Positions 54,689-62,816 of a stretch of 64,000 nt of DNA are shown here, piece after piece (the first letter of the stretch is position 1; the number at the start of each line of letters is the position of its first letter). Under the pieces are notes generated by a model. That model had not been told where the DNA came from and did no database searches. It was given only the letters and a program-made list of their open reading frames with translations. The stretch comes from Hyphomonas polymorpha PS728. GTDB lineage: Bacteria > Pseudomonadota > Alphaproteobacteria > Caulobacterales > Hyphomonadaceae. The stretch spans positions 62,001 through 126,000 of the forward strand of contig NZ_ARYM01000004.1 in NCBI RefSeq assembly GCF_000685315.1, written 5' to 3'. Made by a program: the position numbers and the translations under genes.

Positions 54689-55148
54689 GGTTCAGCCTGA
54701 CCTGTCCTGCAATCTCGCGCCCGAACGCCACCGCCGAAACGATCGGATTGTAGAACTCCTTCAGGGCAACAATCTTCCCGCCCTCTATGTCAAACCGCAA
54801 GACATAGCGATTCCGGTAGTCCTTCCCGTCAGTCATCTCGACCTGCCCGCGCACTTCCACAAACACGGTGCGCGCATCCCACGACACAATGTACTCCGGA
54901 TCGATGGCCTTTACGGACTTCTCTGCGGCGAATGCCACGTCAATGAACCCTATGATCTCATTGCGGCCAACATAACGCCGGAAATGCCCCTCTTCCGTCT
55001 TCCCGCTCTCACTGAACGGAATCTCGAGAACCATATCGTCAGCAACGACCTCGAGCTTGAGGTTCTTGTCCTTCAACTCGTCTCCGCGAATCCACTGCTG
55101 TGCGATGCGAATGGAGTCCCTGTGTGCGTCCGGAAGTATCTGAATCAT
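54681..55148 (-). CDS. NTF2/SnoaL-like protein
   Basis: 155 residues of the cone-fold NTF2/ketosteroid-isomerase-like superfamily: IPFSESGKTEEGHFRRYVGR, RGQVEMTDGKDYRNRYVLRF and GKIVALKEFYNP. Such proteins are isomerases, hydratases or binding proteins; the active residues cannot be assigned here. The ATG at 55148 follows AAAGGA. It lies between two SDR genes on the same strand and is likely part of one operon. Confidence 0.75.
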   Translation of the reverse strand: MIQILPDAHRDSIRIAQQWIRGDELKDKNLKLEVVADDMVLEIPFSESGKTEEGHFRRYVGRNEIIGFIDVAFAAEKSVKAIDPEYIVSWDARTVFVEVRGQVEMTDGKDYRNRYVLRFDIEGGKIVALKEFYNPIVSAVAFGREIAGQVRLNHV

Positions 55149-55171
55149 CTCTTCGTCCTTTGATTGCCGGG

Positions 55172-55981
55172 TTATGTCCGGGTCTGAAGCTGGAGCCCGC
55201 CAGATACGCGGATGCACTCACCTGTAACGTAGCTGGCGAGGTCGCTCACGAGAAACTCGACGACGCCGGTGATATCGCTGGCCTGGCCGAGGCGCCTGAG
55301 CGGGATCGCATCGGCCTGCCCGCCCGTTGCAAGATTGCGCGCGGCTGCCTGGCTGGCGACGCGCGGTGTCGCGATAAGGCCCGGAGCGATGCAGTTGACC
55401 CGAACCTGCTTCGGGCCGAGTTCGACGGCAAGCGACCTGGTGTATTTCTCGACGGCCGCCTTCGACGCGGAATACATGGCGAAGCGGGCTGCGGCGTCGT
55501 CCAGGCACACGCCGACCGTGGAGATATTGACGATGACCCCGCCCTCCTTGATCAGGGCGGGGACGCAAGCCTGGCACATGTTCACGGCCGTATGGAAATT
55601 GGCGGCAAACAATGTGTTCCGGTCCTCCTCGCTCGCCATCGATGCCGAACTGGAACCGATCGGCGTGATCGCGCCGCCGGCATTGTTGACGAGGATATCA
55701 ATACGGCCGAAATGACGCTCGATCTGATGCACCGCGTCGAATGCTGCTTTCCGGTCAGACAGATCGGCTTCAATGGCGATACTGTCCCGGCCGAGATTCA
55801 GGATCTCGTCACGGACGCTGGCAGCTGACAGGGTTTCTCCATACCGGGCGGCAACTTTCAGATCGATGTCGATGATTGCAACATTGGCGCCAAGCTCGGC
55901 GAGGCGGAGGGCATGCGAACGGCCCATCCCTCCGGCGCCGCCTGTGACAATCGCGAGCTTCCCCTGCAGCGAAGTCTTCAT
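55172..55981 (-). CDS. SDR family oxidoreductase
   Basis: 269 residues. Motifs VTGGAGGMGRSHALRLAELG, VNNAGG and YSASKAAVEKYTRSLA are complete. It is the first gene of an SDR-NTF2-SDR operon. AAGGA is correctly spaced for the ATG at 55981; the earlier ATG at 55990 is too close to it. A cis-dihydrodiol or hydroxyacyl-CoA dehydrogenase role is possible. Divergent from a LysR gene, with a cluster operator copy 16 bp before its start. Confidence 0.87.
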   Translation of the reverse strand: MKTSLQGKLAIVTGGAGGMGRSHALRLAELGANVAIIDIDLKVAARYGETLSAASVRDEILNLGRDSIAIEADLSDRKAAFDAVHQIERHFGRIDILVNNAGGAITPIGSSSASMASEEDRNTLFAANFHTAVNMCQACVPALIKEGGVIVNISTVGVCLDDAAARFAMYSASKAAVEKYTRSLAVELGPKQVRVNCIAPGLIATPRVASQAAARNLATGGQADAIPLRRLGQASDITGVVEFLVSDLASYVTGECIRVSGGLQLQTRT

Positions 55982-55996
55982 ATCGCCCATTCCTTT

Positions 55997-56012
55997 TAAA
56001 ACAATCGCATTA
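55997..56012. promoter_or_regulatory. Cluster operator copy (TAAAAC-AATC-GCATTA)
   Basis: The left half is exact; the right half differs at the T of GT. It is close to the SDR start (55981) in the 100-bp gap shared with the LysR gene, so a LysR site may overlap. Confidence 0.4.
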
Positions 56013-56081
56013 CCAATCGGCACATTGTCATTCGAGTCATAATCTGCACAAGTAGGGCTTCAGATTTCTGGAAAGGTCCGG

Positions 56082-57032
56082 ATGCGGTATAACCTGCCTC
56101 CCCTGAACGCCCTCAGAGCGTTTGAAGCAACCGGCCGGACCGGCAGCCTGAGTGCTGCCGCGCGCGAGCTGCGCGTTTCCGTCGGCGCCGTGAGCCGGCA
56201 CGTGTCGATCCTTGAAGCCTATTTTGCCTGCGAACTCTTCGAACGCCACCATAATGGCGTCGACCTCACACAATGGGGTAAGCCGCTTCACACGGCCATC
56301 GCCACGGCCTTCGACACGATAGACGCCGCCTGCCGGGACGTCGACACCGGCGCCGCCCGCCCGATCCGCCTGCGCACGTTCACGAGCATGGCAACCGACT
56401 GGCTGACACCCCGGCTCGGAGAATTCCGCCAGTCTCATCCAGATCTGTCATTACAGCTGAAACAGGCATTCAATGATATCAGTTTTGCCGTGGACCCTCT
56501 GGACGCCGCGGTCACGGCGCAAACCATTGTCGAAAGCGGTATTCGCCAGTTCGAGCTTTTTCCGACCCTCTTTACACCTGTTGTGACGCCGGCTCTGAAA
56601 ACGGATACGACCCGTAATATTCTGACGGGAGACAATCCGGCGCCCCTGCTCTTCACGCGCCGGGAAATTCCATTCTGGGAAACATTCTATGAGGCCATCG
56701 GCCTTCCGCCGCCTGTCTTCGAGCGCGGGCTGGAATTCGACAGCCTCAGCCTTACCTACCAGGCCGCAAGGCGCGGTGCAGGCGTTGCGCTCGGGCTTCT
56801 GTTCTTTGTGGCCGACGACCTTGCCGCAGGCTCGCTGGTGCCGGCTTCCCAGACCTGTATAGACGTGCAGCTGCCGCACTACCTTTACATCCGCGCGGGG
56901 CGAAAAAAACATCCCGGGACGGAGACTCTGACAGACTGGATCCAGCGCGAAGCAGCCAGGACGAATGCAGGTCTCGACGCCCTGTTCGGAACCGTTCTTT
57001 CAACTCCGGTCAAGACAGTCATGAAGCGCTGA
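56082..57032 (+). CDS. LysR family transcriptional regulator, GcvA-like
   Basis: 316 residues. N-terminal helix-turn-helix LPPLNALRAFEATGRTGSLS, then AARELRVSVGAVSRHVSILE, followed by a substrate-binding domain (IRLRTFTSMATDWLTPRLGE). The opening PPLNALRAFEA is typical of the GcvA/AmpR branch. GGAAAGG lies before the ATG. Divergent from the SDR-NTF2-SDR operon, its most likely target. Confidence 0.9.
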   Translation: MRYNLPPLNALRAFEATGRTGSLSAAARELRVSVGAVSRHVSILEAYFACELFERHHNGVDLTQWGKPLHTAIATAFDTIDAACRDVDTGAARPIRLRTFTSMATDWLTPRLGEFRQSHPDLSLQLKQAFNDISFAVDPLDAAVTAQTIVESGIRQFELFPTLFTPVVTPALKTDTTRNILTGDNPAPLLFTRREIPFWETFYEAIGLPPPVFERGLEFDSLSLTYQAARRGAGVALGLLFFVADDLAAGSLVPASQTCIDVQLPHYLYIRAGRKKHPGTETLTDWIQREAARTNAGLDALFGTVLSTPVKTVMKR

Positions 57033-57114
57033 ACCTGTTTGCCGTTACAGACCCGGCCGCAGATCATCCGGTACGCATTCCCCCGAACACACTTGTGTTC
57101 TCGCCAGCCAAATG

Positions 57115-57130
57115 TAAAACGTATGTTTTG
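57115..57130. promoter_or_regulatory. Cluster operator copy (TAAAAC-GTAT-GTTTTG)
   Basis: AAAAC-GTAT-GTTTT is a perfect inner 5-4-5 inverted repeat, 40 bp before the dehydrogenase/reductase start at 57170. Confidence 0.6.
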
Positions 57131-57169
57131 ATTGGGTCGGTCCATCAAAAGTGTACAGAGGGAATTGCG

Positions 57170-58189
57170 ATGAAAGTATGGGAAGTGCAGGACGCCTGGG
57201 GCATCGACAATATGCGCCGGGTCGAGCGGGAAATACCCTCCGCGCTCGCGCCCGAAGAAATCCTGATCAAGCTCCACGCCGCTTCAGTCAATTACCGCGA
57301 TCTCGTGACGATCGAGAACAAGACCCCGTTTGGCGCCCTCCCCCAGATTCCCCTCTCGGACGCCGCTGGAGAGATCGTGAAAATCGGCGCTCGCGTGGAT
57401 CGGTTCAGCCTGGGGGACCGGGTCTGCCCGAGCTTTTTCCCAAACTGGCAGGCCGGCCCGGTCCGAAGGGCTGACCGGTCTGTCTCGCTCGGCTCGGCCA
57501 CCGCGCCCGGTGTGCTTCAGGAATACATCGTGACCCGGCAGGACGCCGCATCGCGGTTCAGTGACACCCTGTCCTACCTGGAAGCGGCAACCCTGCCCTG
57601 CGCCGGCCTCACAGCCTGGCGCGCTCTCGTCGATGAAGGCAACCTCCAGCCCGATGACTGGGTCCTGGTTCAGGGAACGGGCGGCGTATCCATCTTTGCG
57701 CTGCTCATCGGCGAAATGCTCGGCGCCCGGATTATCGTTACGTCGTCTTCGGACGAAAAGCTTGAACGGGCGCGCCAGCTCGGCGCAGACGCCACGATCA
57801 ATTACAGCGATACCCCCGACTGGGGCAAGGCCGTCCTGGAAATCACCCGCGGCGCTGGCGCCGATATCATCGTGGAAGTCGGCGGTGGCGGGACCATCAA
57901 CCAGTCGCTGACTGCCGCGGCTGTCGGCGCCCGGATCGTCATCATCGGCGTGCTTGGCGGACGTTCGCAGGAGCTCCTCATGCCGGCTATCTTTGGCAAG
58001 AACCTGCACCTGAAAGGTATTTCGGTCGGCAGCCGCGCGCAGTTTGAAGACATGAACGCCGCCATCTCGGCACATGGCCTGAAACCCGTGATCGACAAGG
58101 TCTTCGCATTTGACGACGCCCCGGAGGCCATCCGCCATCTCGCGAGCGGCCAGCACTTCGGAAAAATCGTTATCGATTTCGCCAAATGA
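57170..58189 (+). CDS. MDR-superfamily oxidoreductase (alcohol dehydrogenase/quinone reductase-like)
   Basis: 339 residues. The catalytic domain ends near residue 150, followed by the cofactor motif WVLVQGTGGVSIFALLIGEM. The structural-zinc cysteine cluster seen in the enzyme at 62817 is absent, which favours a zinc-poor or zinc-free reductase. AGAGGG lies before the ATG at 57170. It overlaps the next gene by ATGA. Substrate unknown; reduction of an enone or oxidation of an alcohol are both possible. Confidence 0.85.
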   Translation: MKVWEVQDAWGIDNMRRVEREIPSALAPEEILIKLHAASVNYRDLVTIENKTPFGALPQIPLSDAAGEIVKIGARVDRFSLGDRVCPSFFPNWQAGPVRRADRSVSLGSATAPGVLQEYIVTRQDAASRFSDTLSYLEAATLPCAGLTAWRALVDEGNLQPDDWVLVQGTGGVSIFALLIGEMLGARIIVTSSSDEKLERARQLGADATINYSDTPDWGKAVLEITRGAGADIIVEVGGGGTINQSLTAAAVGARIVIIGVLGGRSQELLMPAIFGKNLHLKGISVGSRAQFEDMNAAISAHGLKPVIDKVFAFDDAPEAIRHLASGQHFGKIVIDFAK

Positions 58190-58860
58190 GCCGGAATTTC
58201 AAACTCATCTGCACCGTCCACGGCCCATCCGAGGAAGAGGCGATCGCAAATGCGGTGATCCTTCATGGACTTGGCCAGACTGAAGATATTGTGTTTGAGC
58301 AGCTGAAGGGGGCCATTCCGCCGGGCGTGCGCGTCCTGGCCCTGCAGGCCCCCTTTCCTTTCGGACCCGCGTCCGATGCAGGGTATGCCTGGTTTAACAT
58401 TGACATCGCCGGGGCGGCAGGACCGCCCAGGCCTGACCTCGCGCAGGAATCTTTCAGCCGCCAGATCATCTCAGACTTCGTCGATACACTCGCGCCGCGC
58501 CTGCCGCGCATACTGTTCGGATTTGGTCAGGGCGGCGTCATGGCCGTCCACCTCTACCTGCAACGCCCCGAAAGCATGCAGTTGTGCATCGCCGCTTCCG
58601 CAAGAGTGATGCCTCACCTGATCGAAGAATTTCCCCCGGGACCCCGTCACCAGGGCGTCCCGGTTATCTGGGTGCACGGCGAAAGCGATCCGGTCATTCC
58701 ATTTGAAAGCGCCAGGGCAAGCGTCGGGACGCTGACGGCAGCGGGCACCTGCCTGAAATGGATCACGCACCGCGGCGGGCATGAATGGCCCGGCCATCAC
58801 AGCCAGGACGTCATGCTGGAAATCGAAAGGCTAGTTCGACAGGGCAGAAGCCCAAACTGA
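58186..58860 (+). CDS. Carboxylesterase/phospholipase-like alpha/beta hydrolase lacking the nucleophile serine
   Basis: 224 residues of the phospholipase/carboxylesterase family: VILHGLGQTED near the N-terminus, D168 (HGESDPVIPF) and H199 (HRGGHEWPG) in the normal positions. At the nucleophile elbow the expected G-F-S-Q-G reads GFGQGG, with glycine 114 encoded by GGT at 58525-58527. One base change from AGT would explain it. The protein is probably inactive as a classical serine esterase, or has a non-hydrolytic role. ATGA overlap with the upstream reductase. Confidence 0.78.
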   Translation: MSRNFKLICTVHGPSEEEAIANAVILHGLGQTEDIVFEQLKGAIPPGVRVLALQAPFPFGPASDAGYAWFNIDIAGAAGPPRPDLAQESFSRQIISDFVDTLAPRLPRILFGFGQGGVMAVHLYLQRPESMQLCIAASARVMPHLIEEFPPGPRHQGVPVIWVHGESDPVIPFESARASVGTLTAAGTCLKWITHRGGHEWPGHHSQDVMLEIERLVRQGRSPN

Positions 58861-59026
58861 CCCCTCCTGCTCCGATAATTCCCACATTGTGCGAAATTTC
58901 AGCCTGAGCGGCACGGCATGGCCGGGCCCGCCCAATGGTAATACCTTTACGATGGCAAACTTCCCCGGATAACCTGACCGCAAAAGAAACTGTCAACAGT
59001 CGCGTTCCAAGGGAGAAATCAGCATC

Positions 59027-61060
59027 ATGAAGCCGCGCATAAATGGCTCCGTTGCCCTCGATCAGACGCCTAAAGGCCCTGTCTCATCCCCCCCCGACTG
59101 GGGTGACTACCTGTGGGCGCCGTCCGGCAGCCGGATCCGGAATTCCAACCTGATGCGCTTCCTTGCCTGGCTGGAACAGGAGCGAAATCTTGAGTTTTCC
59201 ACCTATGCCGACCTCTGGAGCTGGTCCGTATCGGACCTGGAGGGCTTCTGGTCTGCCATCTGGGATCACTTTGGCGTCGAAGCCGAAAAGCGGTATGATC
59301 GCGTTGTATCAACGCACGATATGCCCGGCGCGATCTGGTTTGAAGGCTCACGGCTGAACTTCGCCCAGAACATTCTCCGTCACGAGATCACCACGCCTGA
59401 GAAGACCGCGATCTTTGCTTTCTCAGAAGACGCACCGATGCGGGAAATCTCGTGGTCAGAACTTGGAGCGTCTGTTCGGCGCATCGCCACGGCCATGCGG
59501 TCTCTTGGTATCAAATCCGGCGATCGCGTGATCTGTTATCTGCCCAACAGGTCTGAAGCCATCGTCGCGCAGCTTGCATCTGCCGCAATCGGCGCCGTAT
59601 TCTCATCGGCTTCCCCGGAGTTCGGCGCCAAGACAGTGATTGACCGTTTCGGGCAGCTCGATCCCAAGCTGATCTTCGCGGCGCCCTCCTATCGTTTCAA
59701 CGGGTCAGAGAAGGATAAGCGCGAAAACATCGACACCGTTCTGAGGTCGATCCCAAGTCTTGAACATGTCGTCTATGTCACCTCGCCTGGCGCCGAGATG
59801 CCGGCGCCCTCGCCGATCAGATCCCACAATTGGGATACGCTGATGGCGCAGTCAGACGGGTCCGCCCGCGGGTTCGCCTATGAACAGGTCGCTCATGACC
59901 ACCCTCTCTGGATCCTGTTCTCCTCAGGCACGACAGGGCTGCCTAAAGCCATCGTTCACAGTCATGTCGGCATCCTGCTGGAACATCTGAAGTCGGAACA
60001 TTTCTCCGCAGAGCTCGGACCGGACTCCACGATCTTCTTCTATACGACCACCAGCTGGATGGTCTGGAACTCACTGATCTGCACGCTGCTCACAGGATGC
60101 AACATCGTCATCTATGACGGCAGTCCGGTTTATCCCGATGCCGCTGCACTCTGGCGCATAACTGAAAAAGCAGGCGTATCGGCGCTGGGTATGAGCCCCG
60201 GCCTCGTCCAGAAAATGGCGTCCTCGAATCTTGTGCCTGCCGAACGATTTGACATCGAACGCCTGCAGATGATCGTCCTGGGCGGCGCGCCCTCCACACC
60301 GGAAACTTTCTGCTGGTTCCACGAGAACGTCAAAGAAGATCTCTGGGTCACCTCCCAGGTCGGCGGCACGGACCTGTGCGGCACCATTGCCGGTGGGATC
60401 GCTATCGCGCCGGTTTTTGCCGGCGAAATACAGGGGCCGGCACTGGGTATCCATGTCGACTGCTTTTCACCCGGCGGCGAGAGCCTGCGAAACCAGACCG
60501 GCGAACTTGTCATCCGGTCTCCCTTCCCGTCGATGCCAATCGGTTTCTGGAACGATCCTGAAAACCAGCGTTATCACGACAGCTATTTCAGCGGCTTTCC
60601 CGGAACCTGGCAGCAGGGCGATCTGTGCCTGATCAATGACCGGCACGGAATATATGTATTCGGACGATCCGACGCGACGCTGAACAGGAACGGGATCCGG
60701 ATCGGGACGGCAGAGATCTATCGCACACTCGAAACAATGCCTGAGATAGACGACTCGCTCGTCGTCTGTGTATCCGACCAGATCATCCTCTTCGTTCAGA
60801 TGCGTGAAAGCAGGACCTTGAGCCCTGAGCTCTCGGCGGCCGTCTGCAACGCCCTGAAGCGCGAAACGAGCCCCCGCCACGTCCCGGACCGGATCGTGGA
60901 AGTTCCCGCCATTCCGTATACACTCACCGGAAAGCGGCTTGAGGTGCCGGTCAGGCGGCTCCTGGAAGGCGCCGCACTCTCAGATGTTGCTGACCCCCAG
61001 ATGCTGCGCGACGCTCAGGCTCTGAAATGGTTTGAAAACTTCCGGTCCGGTTCGCTGTAG
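59027..61060 (+). CDS. Acetoacetate-CoA ligase-type acyl-CoA synthetase
   Basis: 677 residues, the length of acetoacetyl-CoA synthetases. ANL adenylation motifs: SSGTTGLPKAIVHSH (P-loop), GDLCLINDRHGIYVFGRSDA (hinge) and the catalytic lysine in TLTGKRLEVPVRR. The N-terminal RNSNLMRFLAWLEQ and ESFWSAIWDHF-like segment (DLEGFWSAIWDHFGVE) are typical of this branch. It activates acetoacetate or a related small or branched keto acid. GGGAG lies before the ATG. It is followed by a 7-bp stem-loop (61060-61077). Confidence 0.9.
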   Translation: MKPRINGSVALDQTPKGPVSSPPDWGDYLWAPSGSRIRNSNLMRFLAWLEQERNLEFSTYADLWSWSVSDLEGFWSAIWDHFGVEAEKRYDRVVSTHDMPGAIWFEGSRLNFAQNILRHEITTPEKTAIFAFSEDAPMREISWSELGASVRRIATAMRSLGIKSGDRVICYLPNRSEAIVAQLASAAIGAVFSSASPEFGAKTVIDRFGQLDPKLIFAAPSYRFNGSEKDKRENIDTVLRSIPSLEHVVYVTSPGAEMPAPSPIRSHNWDTLMAQSDGSARGFAYEQVAHDHPLWILFSSGTTGLPKAIVHSHVGILLEHLKSEHFSAELGPDSTIFFYTTTSWMVWNSLICTLLTGCNIVIYDGSPVYPDAAALWRITEKAGVSALGMSPGLVQKMASSNLVPAERFDIERLQMIVLGGAPSTPETFCWFHENVKEDLWVTSQVGGTDLCGTIAGGIAIAPVFAGEIQGPALGIHVDCFSPGGESLRNQTGELVIRSPFPSMPIGFWNDPENQRYHDSYFSGFPGTWQQGDLCLINDRHGIYVFGRSDATLNRNGIRIGTAEIYRTLETMPEIDDSLVVCVSDQIILFVQMRESRTLSPELSAAVCNALKRETSPRHVPDRIVEVPAIPYTLTGKRLEVPVRRLLEGAALSDVADPQMLRDAQALKWFENFRSGSL

Positions 61061-61077
61061 CTGTGTTCTGACACAGC
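61060..61077 (+). terminator. Stem-loop at the end of the synthetase gene
   Basis: GCTGTGT-TCTG-ACACAGC begins at the last base of the stop codon. The 7-bp stem is perfect but no T-run follows, so terminator function is uncertain. Confidence 0.35.
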
Positions 61078-61198
61078 GGCTTGCTGGCAGTACGTAAGGC
61101 ACAAATCGCCGGAACGGCCCCGCAACAGGGACGGCAGTTCCATGACGGAGGCGTCACCGGGCGCCTACGGATTAGCTGAGGCACGCTTTACATTGAAC

Positions 61199-61214
61199 TA
61201 AAATAATTGTTTTA
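61199..61214. promoter_or_regulatory. Cluster operator copy (TAAAAT-AATT-GTTTTA)
   Basis: Identical to the 40964 copy over 19 bp. It lies 39 bp before the CoA ligase start at 61253. Confidence 0.6.
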
Positions 61215-61252
61215 TTCTGTATCCGAACCACCCTGAAAGCGACGCAACCGGC

Positions 61253-62791
61253 ATGCTTCTTCACGTTCACAATCACGCGCAAAAAACTCCCGGCAGGACC
61301 GCTTACAAGATGATGCCGAGCGGTGAGACCGTTACCTTCTCGCAGCTTGAAAGCCGCTCCAATCAGGGCGCGCACCTCCTGCGAAAATGCGGCCTGCGCC
61401 GGGGTGACGTCATTGCCATCCTCCTCGAAAACCATCCGAGCTATTTCGAGATCGCGCTCAGTGCAGAACGGTCGGGCCTTTATTTTACGGGGATTTCAAC
61501 CCACCTGTCGGCAAAAGAGGCCGGATATATCGTTGGCGATTCCGATGCCAGGATCCTCTTTGCCTGCAACAGGACGCTCCCTGCAGCGCTTGAGATTGCA
61601 GCGATGTGTCCCGGGCTGATCGTGTTTGCCGTCGATGGTTCTGCCAAGGGCGCGCGTGACTATGTCGCCGAAAGGGACAAACAGCCAGGAACGCCGATTG
61701 CGGACGAGAGCATGGGCGCGCCCATGCTTTATTCTTCCGGAACTACCGGGCGCCCGAAAGGGGTAAAGTTCGCGCTCCCGGATATCGCCATCACCGAACT
61801 GGATGCGTTGACAGACCTGGGTATTAACCGCTTCGGTTTCGAACCTGGAATGGTTTATCTCTCCCCGGCGCCACTTTACCACGCCGCCCCGCTTCGCTGG
61901 AGCCTCAGCGCGATCAAGCTCGGCGGGACCGTCATCGTGATGGAGAAATTCGACGCCGCGTACGCACTCGAACTGATTGAGCGTGAACAGGTCACGCATT
62001 CACAGTGGGTACCCACGCATTTCATCCGGATGCTGAAAATGCCCGAGAACGACAGATCACACTACGATCTGTCCTCCCACCGGATTGCAATCCATGCTGC
62101 TGCGCCCTGCCCCGTAGCGATCAAGGAGCAGATGATCGCATGGTGGGGGCCGATTATTCATGAGTATTACGCCGGAACCGAATTCAACGGACTGACGGCC
62201 ATCACGCCGGAAGAGTGGCTCACGCACAAGGGGTCGGTTGGCCAGGCTAAATTCGGGACGGTTCACATCCTGTCGGAAGACGGTGACGCGCTTCCGGCGC
62301 GCCAGGAAGGGCTTATCTGGTTTGAGGGCGGCAGTCAGTTCCAGTACCATAAGGACGATGCCAAAACCGCGAGCTCCTACAATGAGAAAGGATGGAGCAC
62401 GCTCGGGGACATCGGCTGGCTTGACGAGGAGGGCTACCTGTATCTGACCGACCGGAAAAGCTTCATGATCATTTCGGGGGGCGTGAACATCTATCCTCAG
62501 GAAATCGAGGACGTGATCGTTACACATCCTCGCGTCGCGGATGTTGCCGTGATCGGTGCCCCGGACGCCGATCTCGGTGAGCGTCTGGTGGCCGTTGTGC
62601 AACCCCTCGACATGGCTGATGCCGGTGAGGAACTTGCTGCAGACATCAAGGCGCACGTCCTCGCCCACCTTGGCCGGATAAAGCTTCCCCGCCAGATCGA
62701 CTTCATGGAGGAACTGCCCCGTCTGCCGACCGGCAAGCTCTACAAGCGGCTGTTGCGCGACGCGTACTGGAAAGAGGCAAAGCGCATCTAG
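61253..62791 (+). CDS. AMP-binding acyl-CoA synthetase (FadD-like)
   Basis: 512 residues. P-loop YSSGTTGRPKGVKF, the EYYAGTE motif, hinge GDIGWLDEEGYLYLTDRKSF and catalytic lysine in LPTGKLYKRLL. It would adenylate a carboxylic acid and form its CoA thioester; context suggests the entry step for the cluster's substrate or a ring-cleavage product. No strong ribosome binding site precedes the ATG (AAGCGACGC only). Preceded by a strong cluster operator. Confidence 0.9.
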   Translation: MLLHVHNHAQKTPGRTAYKMMPSGETVTFSQLESRSNQGAHLLRKCGLRRGDVIAILLENHPSYFEIALSAERSGLYFTGISTHLSAKEAGYIVGDSDARILFACNRTLPAALEIAAMCPGLIVFAVDGSAKGARDYVAERDKQPGTPIADESMGAPMLYSSGTTGRPKGVKFALPDIAITELDALTDLGINRFGFEPGMVYLSPAPLYHAAPLRWSLSAIKLGGTVIVMEKFDAAYALELIEREQVTHSQWVPTHFIRMLKMPENDRSHYDLSSHRIAIHAAAPCPVAIKEQMIAWWGPIIHEYYAGTEFNGLTAITPEEWLTHKGSVGQAKFGTVHILSEDGDALPARQEGLIWFEGGSQFQYHKDDAKTASSYNEKGWSTLGDIGWLDEEGYLYLTDRKSFMIISGGVNIYPQEIEDVIVTHPRVADVAVIGAPDADLGERLVAVVQPLDMADAGEELAADIKAHVLAHLGRIKLPRQIDFMEELPRLPTGKLYKRLLRDAYWKEAKRI

Positions 62792-62816
62792 CCGGTGATG
62801 CGCCAGCCCCCGGCGC

